Part shown: one piece after another, positions 10,566 to 20,452 of the stretch | Numbering within the stretch: position 1 is the stretch's first letter | Layout: the number at the start of each line of letters is the position of its first letter | NCBI GenBank assembly: GCA_958009055.1 | Contig: OY253656.1 | Span: 186,001 to 250,000, forward strand | DNA: 64,000 nt | DNA from: Choricystis sp. odSpoLacu1 | Lineage: Eukaryota; Chlorophyta; Trebouxiophyceae | Reading direction: 5' to 3' | Notes under the pieces: model-generated | The model's database searches: none | Seen by the model: only the letters and a program-made list of their open reading frames with translations | Told to the model about the DNA's origin: nothing | Translations under genes and position numbers: made by a program

Positions 10566-13500
10566 GGCAGCCGCACCACATCCCCCGTCACCACCACCGC
10601 GTCCCCCAGCATGCGCACCGCTTCCCGCACCTGGGCGGGGCCGAGCCCCGGGGCGGCCGCGCCCGCGCGGCGCAGCGCGTCGGCCAGCTCGCCCGTGGTG
10701 AGCCCCCCAATCCCACCACCCCCGCGTGCTTCGCGCAATGCTTTCACGATTTCGGGGCCCAGGGACGCGGCCGCGGCGCGGGCGGCGGCGGAGACACCCG
10801 TGGCGATGAGGTCGAGGTCCAGGGCTCCGGTGGCGGGGTCGGTGGCCGCCTGCCGCAGCGCGGCCCGCACCAGCCGCGCCGCTTCATCCACGTCGTCCGG
10901 CGTCACCACGGGCGCCAGCCGCATGCGGGCCAGAGCTTCGGACAGGCGGATGAGGGACTCCAGTTGGCGGGGGGTGGCGGTGACGGTGCGGCGGGACGCG
11001 CCCAGCGAGCGCAGCGCCACGTACGCATCGATCAACGCGCGCCCCGCCTCCTCCCCGATGACCGGGTGGCAGTGCGCCCGCGCGTGGGCAATGTAGTCGC
11101 GCAGCAGGGGGGCGGGCACCGCGCCCGCGGGGGCGGGCGGGGGGGAGGGGCCGTGCAGCGCGATCAGGTGGCGCGCCAGCTGCCGGTCCGCCGCTTCATC
11201 CGGCCGGTCCAGCAGCAGGTAGATGAGGTCGAACCGGGAGACGAGGGAGGGGGGGAGGGCGATGTTGTCGACGACGGAGAGGGAGGGGTCGTAGCGCGAG
11301 CCGACCGGGTTGGCGGAGGCCAGGACAGCCGTGCGCGCGTTCAGGGACGCCACGATGCCGGCCTTGGCCACGGACACTGTCTGCTGCTCCATGACTTCGT
11401 GCAGCTGTGAGAGTGGGGCGGGGGGGTGGGGGTGCGGGGTGTGCGTGTGTGGGTGTGCCTCTCGCCCTCTGCGCGCGCGGCGCGCCTCCACACCAACAGC
11501 CTCACCCTCCCCTCCTCAACTCACCATGCTCCTGGCCGCGTCGCTCATCTTGTCGAATTCATCGATGCAGCACACGCCCTGGTCGGACAGGACGAGGGCG
11601 CCCGACTCGAGGACCATTTCCCGGGTCTCAGGATCTTTGGCCACGTAAGCCGTCAACCCGACCGCCGACGACCCCCTGCCGCTAGTATAAATGCCGCGCG
11701 GCGCCAGCTTGTGGACGTAGCCCAGCAGCTGGGACTTGGAGACGCCCGGGTCGCCAACGAGGAGGACGTTGATTTCACCGCGCGCGCCGCCCGCGGCAGC
11801 CGCGTCAGCGGCCGCGCCCGCGGCACCGCCGCCGGGCGCGGCCTTGCGCACGCCACCGAAGAGTTGGCACAGGACGCCCTTCTTGACATCGTCCAGTTGC
11901 CAGATGGAGGGGGCGACGGAGGCGGCGAGGCGGGAGTAGAGGTCGGGCTCGGTGGCCAGAGACCGCAGCGCGGCCGCACGCGACGCCACCGCTTCCGCAG
12001 ACTCGTCCGCGGGCGCGTCCCCACTCCCCACCCCGTTGCCCAGCCCCCCACCCTCTTTGGCCACGTGCACGACATCGATGTGGGCGCGGTACACGGAGCG
12101 CAGGGTGGAGACGCGCGGGTTGAGGCGGAGGGGGGCAGCTTTATAAATACCAGTGACAACGACGCGGTCGCCCGGCTTGGCAGCGTCCACTGCCTCGTCA
12201 AACGCCAGCAGCGTCACCGAGTGCGGGGTTTCGCCGGCCGGAATGGCATCAGGCGCTTCCTGCACTTTGACGATCTGTTTGTCGAAGAAGCCGCACCGGT
12301 TGTGCAGCAGGCGCGCGGCCCACCGCGCGCCGCACGCGCCGCACGCGGGCGGCTCCTCCACGCGCCCCCGGTCATTGTAGGCGTGCTCCTCGGCGCCGCA
12401 GGCTTCGCAGCGGAAGCAGGCGACGCGCAGGTCGGGGATGACGGGGGAGGCGCGAGTCACCATGCCGCGGACGGACACGAGTTGGTTCACATCGGCGGGG
12501 TTGAGATCACGCACCGCGCGGGGGGGGCCCAGGTTGAAGGGTTTGGTGGAGACGGACACGTCGGCCGGGTCGGCGCCCACGAGGGCGGCGCCGAGTTGGC
12601 GGGCTTCCTCGTCCAACAGGGTGATGACTTCGGACGGGTATTTGATGAGTTGCGCGTACAGCGCGCCATCGAACGCCGCCACGTCGGCGGCATCGATGTT
12701 GAGCACGGCGTCGCCGTCGGCCACGGCTTGCTGCAGGAGGCGGAGGTACTTCTTGGCGCCGTCGGGGGCGGTGACGCCGGTCAAGAAGGCGCGCGCGCGG
12801 GCAGCGATGGACGCGATGTCGATCGACGTCCCCCACACGTACGTGCGGGCGGCGTCGCCCGGGGGGGCGGACGGGTCGGTCGCGTCCTGCGACTCGAGCG
12901 GGACCTGGTGGGTGGAGTGGAGGGTGGGTGGGGTGGGGAGCGTCAGTCGGCACGTTCCGAGGCAAGACGGCGCGATGCGGCGGGCGTTGTGTCGGTTGCC
13001 CCCACTTCCCACCCTCCCTCCCCCTCTCCCCCCCCCAATTCACTCACCCCACTCTGCGACGCAGTCGCCCGGCGACGCTGCATGGTGGACGGCACCAAGC
13101 CGCCGCGCCCACCGCCGCCACCACGAGAGTAGGGAGTCACGCCGCTCGCGCCGCCGCCGCCCCCCAGGCTGGGGGCCCAGCCACCCAGGGACAGGCCGCC
13201 ACCATACGGCGCTGGCGTGGCCTGCGTGGTGGCGCCGCCCGGCGTGGCGGCGGGCGGCTGGGAGGCGCCGCCAGAGGCGCCGGCGCGGGCCGACGGCGCG
13301 CGCCCGCGCGACCCGGTCGCGCCGCGCGCGGCGGAGGGCGTGGCGCGCGACCGGGTGGGGGCGCGCGCGCCGGAGGGGGTGGCGGCCGACCGCGAGCGCG
13401 CGGCCGCGGAGCGGGTGGAGCGGCGGGAGGCGGGCGGGGAGTTGGGAGGGAGGCCTGCGTGTGATGGGGGGAATTGGGGATGATGGGTGTGTGGCGGGAG

Positions 13501-13575
13501 ACGGCGGGCGCCCCCACTACACCACTGGGGCCACCACTCAGTCCCCTCTACCAACCACGCACCGTTGTCTGCCAT
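10562..13575 (-). CDS. MCM4: Replicative helicase subunit MCM4
   Basis: Subunit of the MCM2-7 helicase that licenses origins and unwinds DNA in the CMG complex. Exons 13563..13575 (13 bases), 13048..13454, 11525..12904 and 10562..11404 give 880 residues, near the human 863. The N-terminal 130 residues are a Ser/Arg/Pro/Gly-rich tail with SP and TP sites (SPPAS, ATPSG, RATPS), as expected for CDK/DDK control. A zinc site CFRCEAC ... CGACGARW lies around residues 302-328. The AAA+ core has Walker A GDPGVSKSQ (about 524), Walker B CIDEFDKM (about 585) and the arginine finger SRFD (about 655). LHEVMEQQTVSVAKAGI, SANPVGSRYDPSLSV and FDLIYLLLDRPDE identify MCM4 among the paralogues. A winged helix forms the C-terminus. 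It shares a 147-base divergent promoter with the BASS transporter. Confidence 0.96.
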
Positions 13576-13643
13576 CGCGGAGGGTGGCGGAGGAGGAGAA
13601 GAGGGGAGAGCGGGCGCGCGATGCCCGCTTGCCGCCGATTTTG

Positions 13644-13654
13644 TTTCGGCGAAA
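13644..13654. promoter_or_regulatory. Possible E2F-like site, MCM4 promoter
   Basis: TTTCGGCGAAA lies 69 bases upstream of the MCM4 start codon. Its minus-strand half TTTCGCCG fits the loose plant E2F consensus WTTSSCSS, and MCM4 is a classic E2F target. TCGGCGAAA recurs upstream of FEN1. A short degenerate motif, so weak evidence. Confidence 0.3.
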
Positions 13655-13722
13655 GTCAAAAAAAACTGTCGCTTTCCCACCAACTTTCGGCTCTCCCTTT
13701 CGACCCGGCACCACTGGGACCC

Positions 13723-14886
13723 ATGCTTTCTTCACGTCCCTGCGCGGGTGTGGCGGCCCGCCCCCGCGTCGTCGGCCACCCCCCCTGCCCAAGCCGCCTG
13801 GACCGCCCACGCCGCCTGGACCGCCCACGCCGCCTGGACCGCCCACGCCGCCTGGACCGCCCACGCCTCCTGCCACCACCGACCGCCCTCCCCGCCACGC
13901 TGGCCTCGGCCTACTCCTCCCTCGCCCGCGCCAACGACGCCCTGCCCGCCACCGTGGCGGCAGCAGCTGTGACGGGACTGCTGGCCCCGGCCAGTGTGTC
14001 CTTTTTTGGGCCGGCGTCGTTTGGGCCGGCCCTCGGCTTTCTATCGTTCGCGATCGGCGTCACCCTCTCCCCCGCCGCGTTTCGCCGCGTCGTGGCCACG
14101 AGGGAGGGGAGGGCAGCGCTGGCCACCGGGTGCGCCGTCCAGTTCCTGGCCAAGCCCGCCATCGCGGTCGCGGTGGCGGCCGCCGCCACGGCGGCGGGGG
14201 CGCCCCCGGCTGTGGGGACAGGGTTCGTGCTCGTGTCTTGTGTTTCATCCGCCCAGCTGGCCACGTACGCAACCCACCTGTCTGCGCCCGCCGCCAGCGC
14301 GCTGTCGATCACGCTGACCGCGGTGACGACACTGGTGGGAGCTGCCTGGACACCCGCCCTCACAACTTTTCTCCTCGGCACCCGCGCCCCCATCCACCCG
14401 ACCGCTGTCGCCACCTCCATCCTCCAGATCGTGGTGGCTCCCGTGGGTCTGGGGCTGGCGGCCGCCCTGACAGCGCCACGGCTGGTGGCCGCCGCCCGGC
14501 CCGCCCTGGCGGCCGCAGCGTTAGGCGTCACCTTTCTGTGCGTCGCGGCCTCGCTCGCGTCCAACGCGGGCATGTTGGGGGGGGCAGGGGCTTCCATCAT
14601 CCCTGTGCTTGTGTTTCATGCGGCGTGCGCGGCCACTGGCGCGGCAGCAGCAGCCACCGCGCGCGCCGACGCGCCCGCCCGCCGCGGCCTCACACTGCAA
14701 GGCGGCATGCAGACCAGCCTGCTGGCCCTTCTGCTGGCGACACGCCTGTTTGGAGAGCAGCCTCTGGTGGGGGCGACGGCGGGGGTGTCGACGGTGTGCA
14801 TGACGCTGGGAGGGTTTGCGGCTGCTGCAGCGTGGCGGCGGCGCGACGCGGCGCGGGGGGCGGGCCAAGTGTGGCGTGAGAAGTGA
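13723..14886 (+). CDS. BASS-family (bile acid:sodium symporter-like) plastid transporter
   Basis: 387 residues from the ATG at 13723; the open frame continues upstream but overlaps the MCM4 promoter. BASS proteins have ten helices and in plants move pyruvate, 2-keto acids or related anions across the plastid envelope, driven by sodium. The first 60 residues are Arg/Pro/Ser-rich and lack acidic runs apart from a repeat, like a transit peptide. Hydrophobic segments follow at regular spacing: ATVAAAAVTGLLAPASV, PALGFLSFAIGVTLS, FLAKPAIAVAVAAAATA, SALSITLTAVTTLVGAAW, SILQIVVAPVGLGLAAAL, AAALGVTFLCVAAS and LLALLLATRLFGEQPLVGA. The short motifs FAIGVTLSP, VQFLAKP and VSCVSSAQLATY match the family's conserved blocks. 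The substrate cannot be assigned. Confidence 0.8.
   Translation: MLSSRPCAGVAARPRVVGHPPCPSRLDRPRRLDRPRRLDRPRRLDRPRLLPPPTALPATLASAYSSLARANDALPATVAAAAVTGLLAPASVSFFGPASFGPALGFLSFAIGVTLSPAAFRRVVATREGRAALATGCAVQFLAKPAIAVAVAAAATAAGAPPAVGTGFVLVSCVSSAQLATYATHLSAPAASALSITLTAVTTLVGAAWTPALTTFLLGTRAPIHPTAVATSILQIVVAPVGLGLAAALTAPRLVAAARPALAAAALGVTFLCVAASLASNAGMLGGAGASIIPVLVFHAACAATGAAAAATARADAPARRGLTLQGGMQTSLLALLLATRLFGEQPLVGATAGVSTVCMTLGGFAAAAAWRRRDAARGAGQVWREK
13793..13864 (+). repeat. Four tandem 18-base units in the BASS transit-like leader
   Basis: Four back-to-back copies of an 18-base unit beginning GCCGCCTGGACC, perfect or nearly so, in frame, encoding four LDRPRR units inside the presumed transit peptide. 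Likely replication slippage and possibly length-variable between strains. Confidence 0.9.
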
Positions 14887-15037
14887 GGCTGGTTCGTTTG
14901 TTGTCGCACTGTGATTGCGAAAACGCACGCCCTGCTTTAGAGCGCGACGAAAGAGAAAAGGGCGACGTCTGGGGGAGAGAGAGAGAGGGAGAGCAGCAGC
15001 AACACGACCACACCACGACGCGACGCCTCTATCCCCA

Positions 15038-16285
15038 ATGCGCGTCCTTCGCCCTCGCCCCCCATCCCTGCGCCCGCCGCCCCGGTCGCCCGCCCGGGCA
15101 CCGGCTCGGCCTCGCTCAGCTCCCCTTCCACCGCGGGCAGGCCTGCTGGACGGCTTGTTCGGCGGCGGCAGCAGCGCGCGGACACCACCCCGTCCCTCAA
15201 CGCCGCCCGCCGCCCGCAAACTGGTCACCGACCTGCTCACCCTCGTCGCCGACACCGATGCGGGCGGCACTGCAGATGACGAGATGCGGGAGGCGGCTGC
15301 GACTCTGGCGGCGTCTCTGCGCCGGTATGGCGGGCGCGCGCCCGCGCAGTCGCCCTCCCTGTTTGGAACCTACCGTGTCGCCTACTGCTCCAACCCGCAA
15401 GCCCCGGGCGGCCCCGTGCTGCGGTCGGCCCCGGGGCGCGTGCTGGCCCAAGACCAGGCGCCGACACAGACGCTGACGGAGGATGGGCGCATCATCAACG
15501 CTGTGTCGTTCAAAGCGCTGGGCCTCGTCTCTCGCACCACCACGCAGACCGGCCCCCTCACGATCACGGGCCCCGCCTCCTACCGTGTCGTGCTGGATGG
15601 CGCGACCCGCAACTTTGACGTGCTGTATGTGGATGACAGGGTGAGGGTCGTCGAGTTTGTGCCCTCGGACGGGCGCGCCAAACAACTGTTTGTGTTTGAA
15701 CGCGTGCAGGACGAGGAGGAGGAGGAAGAGGAAGCATTTGAGTGCGAGGAGGAGGATGAAGAGGAGGAGGCCGCGATGGCGCCCCCCCCGGGGCGCGGGG
15801 GCGGCCTCGACCTCGCCTCCTTCTTTGTCAAGCCCTCCGAATCCCTCGCCACCGTCGTCGAACGCGACGCTGCCGCCCGAGACCGCAAGGCAGGGGCAAC
15901 GCCGCCCCCGGCCAAGGCCAGGGCGGCGGCGCGGCCGGTCGCCAGGGCGAGGGCGGCGCCCGCGCCGCGCGCGGCGCCGCCGCCGCGCGACGCCGCCCGC
16001 TCCCTGGTCGCCCGCCTGGCGGACGACGCCAAGACCGCCACCGCCGCCGCGCGCGACGCGGTGGCCGACCTGAAGGCGGCGACGGCGGCGGCGGCGCCCA
16101 CGCTGCGTGCCTCTGCGCCTGCGCGCGCGGCGGTCGACGCAGCCGACGCGGAGGCTGCCGCGGCGGCTGACGCGCTGGTGGCCGCGAGGGCGGCCGAGGC
16201 GGAGGCGGTGACCCGGGCCAAGCAGGCGGCATTGGCGCTGAAGGAGGCGGACGCGCGGGTGAAGGCGCTGACGGGGGGGCGGTGA
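15038..16285 (+). CDS. Fibrillin / plastid lipid-associated protein-like
   Basis: 415 residues, single exon, start chosen at the ATG at 15038, which opens an Arg/Pro-rich transit-like leader (MRVLRPRPPSLRPP). PAP/fibrillins are lipocalin-like proteins of plastoglobules and thylakoids. The domain runs from about residue 60 to 215: ARKLVTDLLTLVADTD as the leading helix, LFGTYRVAYCSNPQ at the G-x-W/Y-x-LLYTS position, TLTEDGRIINAVSFKALGL and LYVDDRVRVVEF for later strands. An acidic block (EEEEEEEE ... EEEDEEEEE) begins near residue 225. It is followed by a Pro/Ala/Arg linker and a helical Ala/Asp-rich C-terminus ending ADARVKALTGGR. Such a long C-terminal extension is unusual for the family. 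Downstream of the BASS gene on the same strand. Confidence 0.65.
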   Translation: MRVLRPRPPSLRPPPRSPARAPARPRSAPLPPRAGLLDGLFGGGSSARTPPRPSTPPAARKLVTDLLTLVADTDAGGTADDEMREAAATLAASLRRYGGRAPAQSPSLFGTYRVAYCSNPQAPGGPVLRSAPGRVLAQDQAPTQTLTEDGRIINAVSFKALGLVSRTTTQTGPLTITGPASYRVVLDGATRNFDVLYVDDRVRVVEFVPSDGRAKQLFVFERVQDEEEEEEEAFECEEEDEEEEAAMAPPPGRGGGLDLASFFVKPSESLATVVERDAAARDRKAGATPPPAKARAAARPVARARAAPAPRAAPPPRDAARSLVARLADDAKTATAAARDAVADLKAATAAAAPTLRASAPARAAVDAADAEAAAAADALVAARAAEAEAVTRAKQAALALKEADARVKALTGGR

Positions 16286-16462
16286 GGTGAGAGTTGTGTG
16301 TTAACGCGAGCGAGAGAGAAACAAAAAACGCGCCGCCCGCACATCGGCAATCGCGTGCCGACTCCCTCTCTCTCTCCTCGGCGCGCCCCCCTTTCTCGCC
16401 TGTCGCCTGCCGGCTGTCTTCTGCCAATCTCACCTGATCCTTGGCACACGCTGGGGGCCAGC

Positions 16463-18148
16463 ATGGCGGACCCGCCCGCCCCGTCGCCGCCGCGCCCGGT
16501 GCCGTCCGCGTCTGCCCCCACCCACCCCGACGCCGACGACGACGCCTGGGTCGCGGCCGCCCTGGCCTCCACCCAGGCGGCCGCCGATGCGGCCGCCTCC
16601 ATGGACAGGGTCAGCTTCTCTGATTTAGCTGCGTCGCCCCGCCTCGCGGCGGCAGCCGTGGCAGAGCTTGCCGCTGGCTCCCCAGACGTCGCGTCCACGA
16701 CCGCCGCCGCCGCGAGGCGCCGTTCCAGCCTGCTGGCCCGAGGAAACACGGATGGCCGAGCCCTATTTGGCGGGGGCAGCGCTGCGACGCGGGGCGCGGC
16801 GGCGGCGGGTCTGTGCGGCGCGGCCGACGCGGCCGCCTCGGACGCCGCCTCTGAAAGTGGCGTCAACGCCGAACTCGCCGCCCACCTGGCCACCCGCCTG
16901 GACGCTGCTCGCCGCGCGTGCGACGCGCTGGGGGTGGCGCTGGCGGCGGCTGCGTCCGCCGAGCTGGCGTCGTCGCGCGCGCTGGCGGCCGCGGGGGGGG
17001 GTCGTGACGACGCCACCCCCTCCCACGACGGCGCTGCCCCCGCCCTGGACGCTGTGCGGGCCACGCTGGCGGGGGTGGCTCGGGCCCGGGGCACCGCATC
17101 CACCGCGCTGGCGGCGGCAGCTGCTGCGGCCACGGCCGCGGCTGCCAGCGCGCGGCGCAGCGCGGCCGACGCGCGCGCGCGCTGCACGCGCGACCGGGAC
17201 GGCGTGGCCGCCGCCGTGCGGTCTGTGACGCGGGCGGTGGACAGGCATCGGGCCGCCTGCGTGGCCGCAGACGCGGCGGACGAGGAGGAGGGGGGGCGTG
17301 CCACGCCAGCGAGCGGCGGCAGCACGCCCGTCGGCACGCCCCCCGTGCCTCATGCCTTGCCTTCCGCGGGCCCCGACACCTGGCTCACGCAAGCTTTGTT
17401 GGAAGATGCGCTGACTGACATGGCGGCCAAGCAGGCGGCGGAGAGGGGGGGCGTCGCTGCAGCACACGACGCGGCGGCGGCCGCACTCGACGCGCGCGCG
17501 GACGCCGCAGCGCGCGCGGCCGCGGCCGTCGCCTCCGCGTTTGGAGGGCGGCTGGCGCCCGCTTTGGCAGACGCATTGGCAGACGCTGCAGCCGACACCG
17601 ACGGTGGCGGTGGCGCTGTGCGCGAGGCGGCGGCTGCTGCAGCGGAAACAGGCGCTGCCCTCGCGCGCCGCACCGCGGATGCGGTCGCCACAGCCACGCC
17701 CCCCCTGCTCTCCTCCCCCGACATCGTGCGCCAAGGCCCGCTGAGGCGGTGGGTCAATGCCGGTGGCGGCGGCTGGGCGGCCGCGCACGCGGTGCTGACG
17801 GCGGCGGGGTGGCTGTATTTGTTGCCGCCGGGGTGTGGTGGTGGCGAGCGTGGCGCACACACCGACGGTGCAGCCGCTGACGCCACCGCCGCTGCCGACA
17901 CAGCCCCCACCCCTCCACCCACCCCTCGTCGCCCCGCGGATGCGTTCAACCTGTGCCGCTGCGACCTGGAGGCGGGGGACGCTGTGACGCTGGTCCTGTC
18001 AGAGGCTGGCACAGCGACGTTGTTGCCTGGCCTTGCCCGCGGCCGCAGCGTGCGCCTGCGGGCAGCGACCGTGGATGATGGGTGCGAGTGGGGGGCCGCG
18101 CTTCGGGACGCGGTGGCGGCGGCGCGGCGGCGGGTGAGGCGGCGGTAA
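16463..18148 (+). CDS. Ala-rich helical protein with C-terminal PH-like domain
   Basis: 561 residues from the ATG at 16463; the frame is open further upstream, but that part reads as 5' UTR. Residues 25-400 are strongly Ala-rich with regular charged positions (NAELAAHLATRLDAARRACD, SVTRAVDRHRAACVAAD), as in long helical bundles. From about residue 420 there is a PH-like module: IVRQGPLRRWVN at the first strand, WAAAHAVLTAAGWLYLLPPG, FNLCRCDLEAGDAVTLVLSE and SVRLRAATVDDGCEWGAALRDAVAAA, with the tryptophan expected in the last helix. A helical bundle ahead of PH recalls BAR-PH proteins of membrane traffic, but no BAR signature can be asserted. Separated by 177 bases from the fibrillin-like gene. 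Confidence 0.6.
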   Translation: MADPPAPSPPRPVPSASAPTHPDADDDAWVAAALASTQAAADAAASMDRVSFSDLAASPRLAAAAVAELAAGSPDVASTTAAAARRRSSLLARGNTDGRALFGGGSAATRGAAAAGLCGAADAAASDAASESGVNAELAAHLATRLDAARRACDALGVALAAAASAELASSRALAAAGGGRDDATPSHDGAAPALDAVRATLAGVARARGTASTALAAAAAAATAAAASARRSAADARARCTRDRDGVAAAVRSVTRAVDRHRAACVAADAADEEEGGRATPASGGSTPVGTPPVPHALPSAGPDTWLTQALLEDALTDMAAKQAAERGGVAAAHDAAAAALDARADAAARAAAAVASAFGGRLAPALADALADAAADTDGGGGAVREAAAAAAETGAALARRTADAVATATPPLLSSPDIVRQGPLRRWVNAGGGGWAAAHAVLTAAGWLYLLPPGCGGGERGAHTDGAAADATAAADTAPTPPPTPRRPADAFNLCRCDLEAGDAVTLVLSEAGTATLLPGLARGRSVRLRAATVDDGCEWGAALRDAVAAARRRVRRR

Positions 18149-18665
18149 AGAGAGAGAGGAGAGGGAACGCCTGTTGACGTGCGAACATCACACGCACTCT
18201 CCCTCACGCTCTCTCCCTCGACCCGCCACACCGCAAACCAGGCAAACGGCGGTGGTGACGGGCGGCGGGCTCGCGCCCTCCCACGCACACACACTCTCTC
18301 CCTCCCTGGGTCGCGGGGGGGCGGGGGCGCCTTCTTGGTACACGCCGCGTTTCTCTTGTGTGACGGGGGGCGGCGGGGGCGCCGCCCCCGCCGTCGTGCG
18401 GGGGGGGCGGAGGCGCCTCGGAAGGGTCGCCACCCTTGTGGGGCGGCTTGCGGGGCATGAGGGTGGGTGGGTGGGTGCGGGTTTGGGGGCGGGTTGGGGG
18501 GTCGACGCACACGGTGAAAAAGTGGGTGGGTTGTGTGGTCGACGCGCGAAAAAACGACACGTTTTTGACACAAAATAACGCGAACTGGTGGACGCTCGGT
18601 CGGCGCGGCGATTCCTGCGCGCGCGCGCCGCGCCCCCGCGAGCTCCCTCTCACCACACACGCCAC
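18149..18665. other. Intergenic region upstream of HPPK-DHPS
   Basis: Spacer of 517 bases holding the PH-gene 3' UTR and the HPPK-DHPS promoter. It contains long G-rich stretches (about 18415-18500), GC blocks and a T/A-rich patch at 18545-18580 just before the next gene. No coding frame or RNA gene is supported. Confidence 0.5.
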
Positions 18666-20234
18666 ATGCGTCGCGCCCTGCTCGCCCTGGGCGGCAACCA
18701 GGGCGACGTCCCGTCCACCCTCGCCGCCGCGCTGCGCGCGCTGGCCGCGACCGGCGTGCACATCGCCGCCACCTCCCGCCTCTTCGACACCGCCCCCGCC
18801 CACGTCACCGATCAATCCAAGTTTCTGAATGCGGCGGTGGCCGTGACGACAGCGTTGGAGCCGGGCGCGTTGTTGGATGCCGTGAAAAGAGTGGAGGAAG
18901 CGGCGGGGCGCGGCGACGCGGCGTCATCGCAACGCTACGGCCCCCGCCCCCTGGACGTCGATGTGGTCGCCGTCGACGGATATGCGGGCGACTATGTGTC
19001 GTCTGTGAGCGGGCGGGAGCTGACGCTGCCGCATGCAAGGTGGCGGGAGCGTCGATTTGTGACGGCGCCGCTGGCTGACTTGGCGGGGCGAGGCGACTCG
19101 GGGCCCCCGCCGACACACCCCACAGACGTAGACGCCGTGCTGGCGGCCGCGCTAGCGGCTGAACACGCGGCGGCGGCGGCGGACGCGGCGGCGGAGGTGG
19201 AGCGCGCGGCGCGCGGCGGTGGTGGCAACAACGCTGCCACGGCACCATCCAACGACACCATCCACCCGGTCGTCCCCCTGCCTCGCGCCGGTCTGTGGCG
19301 GGTGGGGGCGGCAGGCGACGTGGCCATCATGGCCGTGCTCAACGTCACTCCCGACTCGTTCTCAGATGGAGGGACCCTCGTCTCCTCCACTGACGCCGCC
19401 GCCACCGCCAACCTGGACGCCGTCGTGGCCGCTGCCTTGGCCGCCGTCGCCAACGGTGCCACCCTGTTGGACGTGGGGGGCCAGTCGACGCGCCCCGGGG
19501 CGGTGGTGGTGCCGTCTGACGTGGAGGCGGCGCGCGTGGTCCCCGCAGTCCGTGCATTAGCCTCCCACCCCGCCCTCGCCTCCATCCCAATATCAGTGGA
19601 CACCTTTCACGCTGCCGTGGCGGAGGCTGCATTGCAGGCGGGCGCAGACATCATCAACGACGTGTCGTGCGGGCGCGACCCTCGCCTGGCGGGTGTCGCA
19701 GCCCGCCACGGCGCCGCCTACATCCTCATGCACTCGCGCGGCGGTCTGGACGCCGTGGCACGGGGGGCAACGGTGTATGAGGGAGGGGTGGTGGAGGGGG
19801 TGGCGGGGGAGTTGGCGGCTGCAGCGGCAGGGATCACGGTGGGAGGAGGAGGAGGCGACACATCCATCCCCTCCCACCACCACCCCCTGCTGCCCCACTG
19901 GTCCCTCCTCCTGGACCCAGGCCTCGGCTTTGCCAAGACGGGTGCCCAGAATGTGGAGCTGTTGAGTCAGTTGCCCGCCCTGCGCTCCCACCTGCCCCCC
20001 CCGCTCGCGGCCCTGCCCCTCCTCGTCGGCCCCTCGCGCAAACGCTTCCTGGGCGCGATCGCGGGCCGACCGACCGCCGCAGACCGGGACATTGCCACCG
20101 CGGGCGCGGTGGCGCTGGCGGCGGCGGGTGGAGCGGGCGTGGTGAGGGTGCACGCGGTGGGGCAGACGTGCGACGCGGCGCGGGTCGGGGGGGCGGCGTG
20201 GGCAGCGACGGTGGCGGGGGGGCGGGCGTGTTGA
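18666..20234 (+). CDS. Bifunctional HPPK-DHPS (folate synthesis)
   Basis: Fusion of 6-hydroxymethyl-dihydropterin pyrophosphokinase and dihydropteroate synthase, the plant arrangement. It activates the pterin with ATP and joins it to p-aminobenzoate. 522 residues, one exon. HPPK covers about 1-170: ALLALGGNQGD, FDTAPAHVTDQSKFLNAAV, RYGPRPLDVDVV and LPHARWRERRFV. DHPS runs from about 220: NVTPDSFSDGG (residue 226 on), LLDVGGQSTRPGA, ISVDTF, GADIINDVSCGRD, ILMHSRGG, LLDPGLGFAKTGAQN, LLVGPSRKRFLG and RVHAVGQT, i.e. all substrate loops. The linker is Ala-rich (about 170-210). Plant enzymes are mitochondrial, yet this one begins directly with HPPK; an upstream in-frame stretch begins with GTG, not ATG. 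Either a leader exon is missed or the enzyme is not targeted. Confidence 0.95.
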   Translation: MRRALLALGGNQGDVPSTLAAALRALAATGVHIAATSRLFDTAPAHVTDQSKFLNAAVAVTTALEPGALLDAVKRVEEAAGRGDAASSQRYGPRPLDVDVVAVDGYAGDYVSSVSGRELTLPHARWRERRFVTAPLADLAGRGDSGPPPTHPTDVDAVLAAALAAEHAAAAADAAAEVERAARGGGGNNAATAPSNDTIHPVVPLPRAGLWRVGAAGDVAIMAVLNVTPDSFSDGGTLVSSTDAAATANLDAVVAAALAAVANGATLLDVGGQSTRPGAVVVPSDVEAARVVPAVRALASHPALASIPISVDTFHAAVAEAALQAGADIINDVSCGRDPRLAGVAARHGAAYILMHSRGGLDAVARGATVYEGGVVEGVAGELAAAAAGITVGGGGGDTSIPSHHHPLLPHWSLLLDPGLGFAKTGAQNVELLSQLPALRSHLPPPLAALPLLVGPSRKRFLGAIAGRPTAADRDIATAGAVALAAAGGAGVVRVHAVGQTCDAARVGGAAWAATVAGGRAC

Positions 20235-20452
20235 AGAGAGAGGTTGGAAAAGAACTTGGGATTCTGTCTGTAGCCGACTCGATCGGGCGCCAACACAAAA
20301 CGCTGGGTGGGGGTCGGACCAGCGGCGGGCGACGAGGACCGACGTCGGAGAAGGGCGCCTCTCACGCGAGTGCGACGTCGCACTCACTCTCTCTTGGTGT
20401 GTTTTTTTCGCCCGCACTTCCCCCTCACCCCAAACACACCCATAGTCGCGAC

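Noticed and set aside
18588..18665. Start of HPPK-DHPS at 18588
   Set aside because: The codon is GTG; the first ATG in frame is at 18666 and begins the conserved HPPK strand.
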